A stretch of 64,000 bases of DNA from an uncultured Cellulophaga sp. (GTDB lineage: Bacteria; Bacteroidota; Bacteroidia; Flavobacteriales; Flavobacteriaceae). The translations under genes were made by a program, and so were the position numbers. Position 1 is the first letter of the stretch. The number at the start of each line of letters is the position of its first letter. Under the pieces are notes generated by a model. It saw only the letters and a program-made list of their open reading frames with translations, was not told the origin of the DNA and made no database searches. The stretch spans positions 1-64,000 of the forward strand of contig CANMEI010000001.1 in the NCBI GenBank assembly GCA_947496695.1. The letters run 5' to 3'. This document shows positions 43,538-51,004 of the stretch, one piece after another.

Positions 43538-45520
43538 ATGAATCGAATTCAAAAAAAACTACCACAACTTTTTTTAGTGTTCTTAGTAACACTATTTATT
43601 ATTACTCCTAACTTATTTTTTGGACAAGATAGCACTGCCGTAGATAGTACAAAAAACGCCGGACAGATCATTAATTTTAGTTTTCAAACCAGGCATAAAT
43701 CTAAAGAGTTAGAACCTTATTATAAAAAAATAAAAAACTCAAAATATGGCGTTCAACGTTTTTCTATTCTTGATCAATTAATTACGCATCATAAGCAAAA
43801 AAATAGTACAGACTCCGTACTTTATTACAGTAACTTATATATTAAAGAAATTAGAAACTGGAACCAAACAGATCATATTAAAACACGTTATTTCTCAAAA
43901 GCACATTATTATTTAGGTAATGGAAATACAATGAACGGACTTATTGATAATGCCATTAAATGGTATTTACAAGGGCTCCAAGAAGCTGAAAAGTCAAATT
44001 ACCCAGAGTATACTTATAAAAATAAAATAGGACTTTCTAATGCTTATATTTTACAGCAAAATCCAGATAAGGCCATAGGTATTTTAGACGGAATTTTAGT
44101 TCAATTCACATCTGAATTTTCTAGTCTTGAAATAAAAAGCAATATTTTATTAGGTAAAGCATATCGTCTTAAAAAAGATTTTTTGAAAGCAAAAATATAT
44201 TTTGATAATGCTATGAAAACCGCAATAGCTCTAGACGATGAAGAAATGCAATTAAGCATTAGACTAGAACTTGCGATACTTGATGAAGTTAATCAAGACT
44301 TTGAAAAAGCTTTCCAAGCATACGAAAACACACGAAATGAAGCGAAAGCAAAAGGTTTTGATGCTATTTACTTTAAAGGCTCTCTTTTTCTAGCAAAATA
44401 CAATTACAATCGTGAGATGTATGATATTGCAATTATGGGCTTAACTATGGCTTATATTAATGCTGTGGATAGAGATAATTTAGAATATCAAAAAGAATTA
44501 TTACTTATACAAGCGAAGTGTTTTTCAAGAAAAGAAGATTATAAAAACTCATATGCAATAATGACGCAATTGTATAATGTAGAAGATCAAATTAAAAAGA
44601 AACAGCAACGCGCCATTATTAAAGAACTTGAAGTTCAATATGAAACTCTCGAAAAAGAAAAAGCCATAACCAGTCTAAAAGAAGACCAACTTTTAAAAGA
44701 AGCTGAATTGAGCCGACAAAAAACTATCAAAAATGCTTTTCTTATAGGTTTTCTAGTCATTTTAATACCCATAATTGCATTATTAGTAGTGTATTATCAA
44801 AAAATACAAACCCAAAGTGAGCTAGCTAAAAAACAAGAAGAAATAAATACGCAAAAAGTGCAATCTTTAATTCAGCAACAAGAATTAAACCTTATAAAAG
44901 CATCCATTGAAGGACAAGATGAAGAACGAAAACGTATTGCCCAAGAACTACACGATAGCATAGGTGGTAATTTAGCAGGTATTAAATTACAGTTATCAAG
45001 TATTTCAGACGGTTCTGAAACTTTAAAAAACATTAATGGTCAAATTGATGAAACATATCAATTGGTCCGTGATATTTCTCATACATTAATACCTAAAAAA
45101 TTCAAACAAAACGCTTTTACTGATTTGGTTACAGAATACGCTAACTCTATTTCTAAAACAAGTCCGCTTACCATTAGTTTTCATCCACACCCAAAAGAAA
45201 CAATCAATAAAATTGATGAAAAAATACAGGTTGAGCTCTTTAAAATATTACAAGAATTAACTACTAATACTTTAAAGCACGCACAAGCTTCTATAATTGA
45301 TATTCACTTAAACCTTATAGAAAATGAATTATCATTATTATTTGAAGATAATGGTAAAGGTTTTGATGCTTCTAAACTAGTTGAAGGTATTGGTTTGAGT
45401 AATATTAAAAGTAGAATTAATAATTTAAATGGTAATTTACACATTGATTCTTCGGAAAATAGAGGAACCGTTATTACTATAGATATTCCTGATATTAAAA
45501 AAATTACAAATGAAATATAA
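43538..45520 (+). CDS. TPR-containing sensor histidine kinase (NarX/HisKA_3 type)
   Basis: 660 residues with an N-terminal signal-like hydrophobic segment (LFLVFLVTLFIITPNLFFG). About 330 residues of TPR-like helices follow on the periplasmic side (for example AIKWYLQGLQEAEK, KAIGILDGILVQF, AKIYFDNAMKTAI). One membrane helix (FLIGFLVILIPIIALLVVYY) and a coiled coil lead to a HisKA_3 dimerisation domain with the phospho-His in ERKRIAQELHDSIGG, then an HATPase_c with FEDNGKGFDASKL and EGIGLSNIKSRI. It probably phosphorylates the response regulator whose gene overlaps by 11 nt. The signal sensed is unknown. Confidence 0.92.
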   Translation: MNRIQKKLPQLFLVFLVTLFIITPNLFFGQDSTAVDSTKNAGQIINFSFQTRHKSKELEPYYKKIKNSKYGVQRFSILDQLITHHKQKNSTDSVLYYSNLYIKEIRNWNQTDHIKTRYFSKAHYYLGNGNTMNGLIDNAIKWYLQGLQEAEKSNYPEYTYKNKIGLSNAYILQQNPDKAIGILDGILVQFTSEFSSLEIKSNILLGKAYRLKKDFLKAKIYFDNAMKTAIALDDEEMQLSIRLELAILDEVNQDFEKAFQAYENTRNEAKAKGFDAIYFKGSLFLAKYNYNREMYDIAIMGLTMAYINAVDRDNLEYQKELLLIQAKCFSRKEDYKNSYAIMTQLYNVEDQIKKKQQRAIIKELEVQYETLEKEKAITSLKEDQLLKEAELSRQKTIKNAFLIGFLVILIPIIALLVVYYQKIQTQSELAKKQEEINTQKVQSLIQQQELNLIKASIEGQDEERKRIAQELHDSIGGNLAGIKLQLSSISDGSETLKNINGQIDETYQLVRDISHTLIPKKFKQNAFTDLVTEYANSISKTSPLTISFHPHPKETINKIDEKIQVELFKILQELTTNTLKHAQASIIDIHLNLIENELSLLFEDNGKGFDASKLVEGIGLSNIKSRINNLNGNLHIDSSENRGTVITIDIPDIKKITNEI

Positions 45521-46154
45521 TTTAATTATAGCAGACGACCATAAAATGTTTATTGATGGTTTGATAAGCATACTTAATGAGGGCCCTGAATTTTCAGTAG
45601 TACTTACTGCTAAAAACGGCGCTCAAGTTGAAAAATATTTAAGCATTAATGGCGCTGATAATATACATTTATTAATTACCGATTTAACAATGCCTGAAAT
45701 GGATGGGATTGAATTAAATAAAATTGTAAAAGAAAATTATCCAGGTTTAAAAACCTTAGTAGTAAGCATGCATATTGACGGAGGTATGATTGATAAACTA
45801 ATACGCAATAATGTAGATGGTTATGTACCAAAAAATGCTGAAAAAGACGAATTACTAACTGCTATTAGAACGATTATTAAAGGTGAAAAATATTTTTCTT
45901 CAGAAATAAAAAAAGCATATACTGATACTATGTTTGAAAATAAAAAAGCTGAAGAAATTAACCTTACCGATAGAGAAAAGGAAGTTTTAAAACTTATTGC
46001 AGAAGAAAACACAACTCAAGAAATTGCTGATATCTTATTTTTAAGCAAACATACTATTGAAAGTTACCGTAAAAATTTAATCTCTAAACTAAACGTAAAA
46101 AATTTAGCAGGTCTTACTAAGCATGCTTTAAAAATGGGATTACTTGATAATTAA
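45510..46154 (+). CDS. NarL/FixJ-family response regulator
   Basis: 214 residues. The receiver domain has the acidic pair in IIADDHKMFIDG, the phospho-acceptor Asp in LLITDLTMPEMDG and the Lys in VPKNAEKDELL. The C-terminal LuxR-type helix-turn-helix reads LTDREKEVLKLIAEENTTQEIADILFLSKHTIESYRKNLISKLN, a full match to the class. It probably binds DNA as a dimer when phosphorylated by the kinase whose gene overlaps it by 11 nt. Targets are unknown. A bidirectional terminator follows. Confidence 0.94.
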   Translation: MKYNLIIADDHKMFIDGLISILNEGPEFSVVLTAKNGAQVEKYLSINGADNIHLLITDLTMPEMDGIELNKIVKENYPGLKTLVVSMHIDGGMIDKLIRNNVDGYVPKNAEKDELLTAIRTIIKGEKYFSSEIKKAYTDTMFENKKAEEINLTDREKEVLKLIAEENTTQEIADILFLSKHTIESYRKNLISKLNVKNLAGLTKHALKMGLLDN

Positions 46155-46155
46155 A

Positions 46156-46186
46156 AAAGCCACCTATTAAAAATAGGTGGCTTTAA
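46156..46186. terminator. Bidirectional terminator between the response regulator and DUF4494 gene
   Basis: A stem AAAGCCACCTATT / AATAGGTGGCTTT of about 13 bp with a 3-4-nt loop. The flanking genes converge and the A-run on the left gives a T-run on the minus strand. Confidence 0.88.
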
Positions 46187-46209
46187 AATATCTTAAATAA
46201 AATATTATT

Positions 46210-46779
46210 TTACTCTTCTTCAGATTCTGATATAAGTGAATCTTCCATTTCTAGTTGTTTATCTATAATAGCAACTTCTTCTGGCACAGAAGCTTTTATT
46301 GCATTAAATTTCTGAACACGCTCTAAATCATCTTCTTCACCTGAGAAATAAGGAAATATATCTACAATTGGCGATTCATTAATTGCTGGAATTGTATATT
46401 CCCCCATAGTATCTTTCATTACTGAAACCGTATTATCATAAGCCTCCTTAACATCATTGGCTTGTATTAATAAGTACATATTACTTTTACGCTCTTTACC
46501 ACTTTCTTCATCAAAAGCAATAAGAGATACTTTTGATTTAAACCAGCGATCAGAATTTTCAAAAGGATGAATTTCGCTATAATTAGCTACCTTTATATTG
46601 GTTATTTTTATTTCATCACTATCACTTAGGTAAGCTGCCATTTCTTCAGTTATTCTACTTTCTGCCTCTGTATAAGACATTGCATCAACTAAATAAGGTT
46701 CTGTAGCTACTTTTTGCATGCCACTAGCTTCATCTAATTTTCTATACTTTACTTTGCATTCGTACCACGTTGCGCTCAT
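46210..46779 (-). CDS. DUF4494 domain protein
   Basis: 189 residues, cytoplasmic by prediction. The N-terminal MSATWYECKVKYRKLDE and the VDAMSYTEAESRITEEM block, followed by ITNIKVANYSEIHPFENSDRWFKSKVSLIAFDEESGKERK, fit the DUF4494 family as I remember it, which is widespread in Bacteroidota and has no known function. It contains a duplicated pattern, with WYECKVKY and WFKSKVSL as possible halves of an internal repeat. The C-terminus is acidic (DSLISESEEE). A consensus -7 box stands 22 nt upstream. Confidence 0.8.
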   Translation of the reverse strand: MSATWYECKVKYRKLDEASGMQKVATEPYLVDAMSYTEAESRITEEMAAYLSDSDEIKITNIKVANYSEIHPFENSDRWFKSKVSLIAFDEESGKERKSNMYLLIQANDVKEAYDNTVSVMKDTMGEYTIPAINESPIVDIFPYFSGEEDDLERVQKFNAIKASVPEEVAIIDKQLEMEDSLISESEEE

Positions 46780-46801
46780 AATAATTTTGTTTTTGGGTTG
46801 T

Positions 46802-46809
46802 CAAATATA
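46802..46809 (-). promoter_or_regulatory. -7 promoter box of the DUF4494 gene
   Basis: Minus strand reads TATATTTG, an exact TAnnTTTG match, 22 nt before the start. Confidence 0.6.
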
Positions 46810-46938
46810 GCAAGTCTAGTGCATAAGACTTTTATAAATTAAGTAATAGATATTCACAATTTAATAATACAAAACGCAACGTGTTTGTAATTAACACATT
46901 GACTCTTAATTAAACTTTTTATCTTTTGTACACCTACT

Positions 46939-46973
46939 AAAATGCATACCCTGTTTTCAGGGAGATACATTTT
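46939..46973. promoter_or_regulatory. Imperfect hairpin in the divergent gap before the small lipoprotein gene
   Basis: AAAATGCAT-ACCCTG-TTTT-CAGGGA-GATACATTTT folds with an outer AAAATG/CATTTT stem and an inner CCCTG/CAGGG stem. It lies about 70 nt upstream of the lipoprotein ATG, between two divergent genes, so it is not an ordinary gene-end terminator. It may be a leader element or a short RNA. Apart from this and the DUF4494 promoter the gap is featureless. Confidence 0.4.
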
Positions 46974-47042
46974 CACTTTTTAACCTGAATAAATAATCTA
47001 GCTCTTGAAGCACCTTTGTATTAAACAAATAACAATACAACT

Positions 47043-47435
47043 ATGAACTTCAAAATTATCTTAATTGCACTAACTACCTTATTTATTTCATGTAGTAATG
47101 ATAAAAAAAGTACTGAAACACAAAAGCAATTTGCGAAAATTAAATCAGATTTGTTGCTAAGTAATTCAACTACAAAACCATTTTCTAGCCCAACTAATAA
47201 TGACACATTAACGGTTCTTATTAACGGAAAATCATTATTAAATAGCACAACCACTTTTAAGGTTGTTGATAGTAATGGAGAAGAAGTTTTTTGCGATACA
47301 ATTTCTACAATACAATTATTAAGTCCTGATTATAGAACTGCTAATTCAGCTTTAAAAGACGTGCAAATTAGAGAAACTGTAGCCAACTTTTTTACCACAG
47401 CTACATACAATAAATATTTTAAAAATAAGTCTTAA
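47043..47435 (+). CDS. Small lipoprotein of unknown function
   Basis: 130 residues with a signal sequence and lipobox: MNFKIILIALTTLFISCSNDKKS, cysteine at residue 17. The mature part (LTVLINGKSLLNSTTTFKVVDSNGEEVFCDTISTIQLL) suggests a small beta domain followed by a short helical tail ending FKNKS. No family recognised. It is divergent from the DUF4494 gene with a hairpin in the gap, and is followed 30 nt later by the broken zinc-ribbon gene, with no terminator between. Confidence 0.75.
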   Translation: MNFKIILIALTTLFISCSNDKKSTETQKQFAKIKSDLLLSNSTTKPFSSPTNNDTLTVLINGKSLLNSTTTFKVVDSNGEEVFCDTISTIQLLSPDYRTANSALKDVQIRETVANFFTTATYNKYFKNKS

Positions 47436-47465
47436 TAAACCATAACCAACTAAACTATTCGTATT

Positions 47466-48080
47466 ATGATCATATTCGGGAGCAGATCTATTCACGTAAA
47501 TACAGAACAATTAAAAAATACTGATTGTCCGAACTGCCAATCAAAAGAATCATTAATTATTAGCATTTATAGAAGGCATGCACATATTTTCTGGATTCCT
47601 GTATTCCCTTTAGGAAAATCTGGATTATAACATTGCAACCATTGCAACCATTGCAAACAAGCGCTTAGATCTTATGAAATGCCTAGCTATATAAAATCTG
47701 AATTTAATAGAGTTAAAAAAATATCGAAAGGACCTGCATGGCAATTTTCAGGACTTATATTATTTACTTTACTTGTTATATTTGCTGGTTTTGCTTCTAA
47801 AGCTGATACAGCTTCTGAAAAAATATATTTAGAAACTCCTCTAGTTGGTGATGTTTATGAATATAAGTTAGCATACAAGCAATACACTACAATGAAAATA
47901 ATGAGAGTTACAAATGATAGTATTTTTGTTTCTTTAAATGATTTTGAAATAAATAAATCCTCACGAATATATAAGATTGACAAACCTGAAAACTACTCCG
48001 ACACGCTGTATGTTTATTCTAAAAAAGAAATTACCGATATGTATAATTCAAAAGTCATATTTGACATTAATAGAAATTAA
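47466..48080 (+). pseudogene. Zinc-ribbon membrane protein gene interrupted by an in-frame TAA
   Basis: From ATG at 47466 the frame reads MIIFGSRSIHVNTEQL, then a CPNC zinc knuckle, then HAHIFWIPVFPLGKSGL, and stops at TAA (47628-47630). The same frame continues beyond the stop with HCNHCNHCKQALRSYEMP, a run KGPAWQFSGLILF and a membrane segment to 48080. Intact relatives that I recall in Bacteroidota read on from GKxG through a second CxxC pair to KGPIWQFSGL. Just after the stop, CATTGCAAC is repeated three times (47631-47657, last copy ending in A). So the gene has an in-frame nonsense codon and a tandem 9-bp expansion at its second zinc knuckle. The 133-residue 3' part (ATG at 47679) may still be made separately. 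Confidence 0.72.
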
Positions 48081-48089
48081 TAATAAAAA

Positions 48090-50210
48090 CTATCTTTTAA
48101 GATGAAAATTACCTAACATATTTTTTTCTACAACCTTATCAAAAGCTTTACTTATTTCAGTTGGTAAAACTGATTTAGATAACCATTTTTTATTACCATA
48201 CACTCCTACCTCTTTATAATCAAAAGGTTTAAAATCTATTTTATGAATAGCCATTTTGGTTTTAAATCTAAAATCGAAGTTTGAAGCGTCTTTAAAAGCT
48301 GGGTTAATTATAAAGCTATGCTGATCATGACCTAACTGCTGCCATTCTTTAAAAGAATTATTATTAAAATTATACTTCTCATACTTTACATTCCAATAAA
48401 TATTTTTATCCATTGAAGCATCAACAGTGTCCCAAGCTCCTTTTAAGACATAGCCTTGGTCAAAAATTACAATATTAGAAAAGAAATCAAAAGAATGGTG
48501 GTCTTCTGCTAAAACACATTGTGCTTGGTATAATTTAGCAAAAGCAAAAATATTATTTTTTACAACATTATTTTCACCGTAGTGCTGTTGAAACCCTCCT
48601 GTTTTAGTACTGTATACTAAATTATTTTCCATAGTTATTCCTGATGAACCCTCATCAGCATATAAGCCCCAACCACCATAAGAATATGCGTGTATGTTAT
48701 GAACAATATTATTTTTTATTACTGTACCTTCTGATTTTCCTAAAGTATAAACCCCAGCCATATCACTCAATAAATCCCAACCAATATGATGTATTTTATT
48801 ATATGCTATTGTATTATTTTTAGCTAAACTGGGTTTATAACCCCAAACCCAACCTACAGAAATTCCTGTATAATAAAAATTACCAATATCATTATGGGTT
48901 ATTTCATTATCAGAGCTATGCCCAACCCAAACACCAACAGCAGGCGCAAACTCTTGTCCGCCCGTCTGTATTATATTATTATTTATTTTAATACTACTTG
49001 TGTGGTATTTACCTGATAATGCTTTAAAAGCTCCTAAATAAACACCTCCTCCGCCAATATCATGAATATAACAATGTTCAACTACGGAATTACTACAACC
49101 TTTATCAAACCATATAGCATGTTGTCCTACATTTGAAACCTCACAATTTATAAAATTGATGTTTTTTCCTGCCTCCAATTTTATAGATGCATTTAATAAA
49201 GCAGCGGCTTGGTTTGGTTCAAAACCTGTTGGTGGTAAATTATAAGCACAATGCTTAAATGATAAACCTTCAAATTTTATATGGTATACATACTTATTAT
49301 TTTCAATATCTCCTACAGCCACAATTAAACTTTCAAGTACTGGAGCTATTATTTCAGTATTCTCAAATGTTTGGCCCGGTAAAGGTTTGTAAAACAATGT
49401 TCCTTTTGAATTTAAAAACCACTCACCGTCTTCATCTAAAGCATTTTTATAATTTTCAAAAATTATTCGACCACCTTTTTTTAATTTGTTCCAAGGTTTC
49501 ATTCCTTTTCCTGAAGTATAAATAGCTAAACTATCATCTTCAATTTTATCAATATTTCTAATAGTTAAATCCCATTTATGATACGCTTTAAAACGAATAA
49601 GATCTTTTTCATCTTCGTTTACAACACCTATTAAATCAAAATTTTCTTTATCAAAAATTAGTACCTGTTGTGCTTTTTCTGGTTGTTTACCAGAGCCTTG
49701 TTCCCAAATGTTTTGTTGAACAGCCTCAATTTTTAAAAAACCCTTATTAGGTGTTCGTGCCAAAGTAGCTCTTTTATTATTAACATATAGTTGATTAAAT
49801 CGCCACTTATAATAAGCACTTTCAAATATTGAGGTTTCCCATAAACCATCATCATTTACTTTAAAACCTGTTATTTTTTTCCCTCCACTAAATATAGGTT
49901 TTGCTCCTTTTTCTGCTTTATAAATAATTGGGTTATTTAAAGTACCACTATCTTCAGATGATAAATATAATGGTGAAGTCATTTTATAAAAACCATCTTG
50001 AATAATCACTATAAATGATTCTTGATAATTTTGGCTTTGTTTGTAATTTCGAATAAAATCTCTCGCTCCTGTTAAAGATGCCAAAGGTTCTTTTTTTGTT
50101 CCATTATTACCATCATCACCCGTTGGTGAAACATAAATTTTTACTTGTGCATTTAAAACTAAACAACTAATTATAAATAGAAAACTGAGTAATATTTTTT
50201 GTTTTTTCAT
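48090..50210 (-). CDS. Secreted right-handed parallel beta-helix protein
   Basis: 706 residues from the Met at 50210, which starts a clean signal peptide (MKKQKILLSFLFIISCLVLNAQ); a second Met 21 nt upstream is less likely. The mature N-terminus KIYVSPTGDDGNNGTKKEPLASLTGA is the usual entry of beta-helix proteins of this class, and the second half has stacked turns with the Asn/Gly/Val pattern (KINNNIIQTGG, NEITHNDIGNF, NTIAYNKIHHIG, GTVIKNNIVHNI, GITMENNLVYST). Such proteins are often glycan-active (lyases, epimerases), but I see no clear catalytic set. No T9SS sorting domain is visible. It converges on the zinc-ribbon remnant. Confidence 0.85.
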   Translation of the reverse strand: MKKQKILLSFLFIISCLVLNAQVKIYVSPTGDDGNNGTKKEPLASLTGARDFIRNYKQSQNYQESFIVIIQDGFYKMTSPLYLSSEDSGTLNNPIIYKAEKGAKPIFSGGKKITGFKVNDDGLWETSIFESAYYKWRFNQLYVNNKRATLARTPNKGFLKIEAVQQNIWEQGSGKQPEKAQQVLIFDKENFDLIGVVNEDEKDLIRFKAYHKWDLTIRNIDKIEDDSLAIYTSGKGMKPWNKLKKGGRIIFENYKNALDEDGEWFLNSKGTLFYKPLPGQTFENTEIIAPVLESLIVAVGDIENNKYVYHIKFEGLSFKHCAYNLPPTGFEPNQAAALLNASIKLEAGKNINFINCEVSNVGQHAIWFDKGCSNSVVEHCYIHDIGGGGVYLGAFKALSGKYHTSSIKINNNIIQTGGQEFAPAVGVWVGHSSDNEITHNDIGNFYYTGISVGWVWGYKPSLAKNNTIAYNKIHHIGWDLLSDMAGVYTLGKSEGTVIKNNIVHNIHAYSYGGWGLYADEGSSGITMENNLVYSTKTGGFQQHYGENNVVKNNIFAFAKLYQAQCVLAEDHHSFDFFSNIVIFDQGYVLKGAWDTVDASMDKNIYWNVKYEKYNFNNNSFKEWQQLGHDQHSFIINPAFKDASNFDFRFKTKMAIHKIDFKPFDYKEVGVYGNKKWLSKSVLPTEISKAFDKVVEKNMLGNFHLKR

Positions 50211-50320
50211 TATGATCTTTAAGCTTAACACCTATAAGAAAAACAAAATCTTGAAATAATTATATGAGTTTTCGACATACGACAATAGAACTGCTCTAAT
50301 GGTAATTTTCCTAATGTAAG

Positions 50321-50376
50321 GAAATAAAAAACTCCCATTAAATAGTATATACTATTTAATGGGAGTTTTTTATTTC
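50321..50376. terminator. Perfect 56-bp palindrome, terminator of yqeY-tRNA-Arg
   Basis: Each 28-base arm is the exact reverse complement of the other with no spacer. The core is ACTCCCATTAAATAGTAT / ATACTATTTAATGGGAGT with A- and T-tracts outside. It begins 4 nt beyond the 3' end of the tRNA, so on the minus strand it ends that transcript. It is close in size and style to the palindrome at 23695-23752. Confidence 0.85.
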
Positions 50377-50379
50377 TAG

Positions 50380-50453
50380 TGACCGCGAAGGGATTCAAAC
50401 CCCCAACCCTCAGAGCCGAAATCTGATGCGCTATTCAGTTGCGCCACGCGGCC
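50380..50453 (-). tRNA. tRNA-Arg (anticodon TCG)
   Basis: On the minus strand the sequence folds into a full cloverleaf: acceptor GGCCGCG / CGCGGTC, D stem GCGC/GCGC, anticodon stem TCAGA/TCTGA with loop TTTCGGC (anticodon TCG, reading CGA), variable GGGTT and T stem GGGGG / CCCTT around TTTGAAT. Discriminator A; CCA is not encoded. It begins 13 nt after the yqeY stop, without room for its own promoter. Confidence 0.93.
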
Positions 50454-50466
50454 TATTAAGCTTAAA

Positions 50467-50916
50467 CTAAGCTAATTTTTTCTTTACAATCATTGATATT
50501 GTTTTACCGTCAGCTTGGCCCGCTAATTCTTTTGAAACAACGCCCATAACTTTACCCATATCTTTCATACCTTGAGCTCCAGTTTTTTCAATAGTTGCGG
50601 CAACAACTTCTTCTATAGCTTCTTCAGATAATTGTTCCGGTAAAAATTTTTCAATTACAGCAACTTGCTCTAACTCAGGAGCTGCTAAATCTTCTCTACC
50701 TTGTTCTATAAAAATAGCTGCACTATCCTTACGTTGCTTTACTAATTTTTGAACTAATTGAATTTCTGCTTCTTCAGAAACCTCTTCTCCTGAACCTGTT
50801 TCCGTTTGCATTAATAATAATGCTGATTTAATTGCACGTAATGATTCTAAAGCTACTTTATCTTTAGCCTTCATTGCCGTCTTCATCTCATCCATTACTT
50901 GTTTCTGTAAGCTCAT
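50467..50916 (-). CDS. yqeY: GatB/YqeY domain protein
   Basis: 149 residues, the standard length for YqeY. Landmarks: MSLQKQVMDEMKTAMKAKDKVALESLRAIKSALL at the N-terminus, then the Gln/Lys helix VQKLVKQRKDSAAIFIEQGRED, EKFLPEQLSEE, and the tail MKDMGKVMGVVSKELAGQADGKTISMIVKKKL. The fold equals the tRNA-binding C-terminal domain of GatB, but the free protein has no settled role. It sits between ftsZ and a tRNA-Arg gene on the same strand, preceded by the ftsZ terminator and a near-consensus -7 box (TATCTTCG). Confidence 0.92.
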   Translation of the reverse strand: MSLQKQVMDEMKTAMKAKDKVALESLRAIKSALLLMQTETGSGEEVSEEAEIQLVQKLVKQRKDSAAIFIEQGREDLAAPELEQVAVIEKFLPEQLSEEAIEEVVAATIEKTGAQGMKDMGKVMGVVSKELAGQADGKTISMIVKKKLA

Positions 50917-50951
50917 AATCTTTATAATTTAGCTTGGCGAAGATAAAAAAT

Positions 50952-50982
50952 AAACCCGAAAACACATTGTATTTTCGGGTTT
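50952..50982 (-). terminator. Terminator of ftsZ and the dcw cluster
   Basis: On the minus strand, AAACCCGAAAA / TTTTCGGGTTT (11-bp stem) followed by TTTATTTTTTAT. The -7-like TATCTTCG of yqeY immediately follows. Confidence 0.85.
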
Positions 50983-51004
50983 AAACTTTTTATAAAACGT
51001 TACA

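Noticed and set aside
47679..48080. A separate 133-residue membrane protein
   Set aside because: It is the in-frame continuation of the zinc-ribbon gene after the TAA, so it is better treated as part of the interrupted gene.
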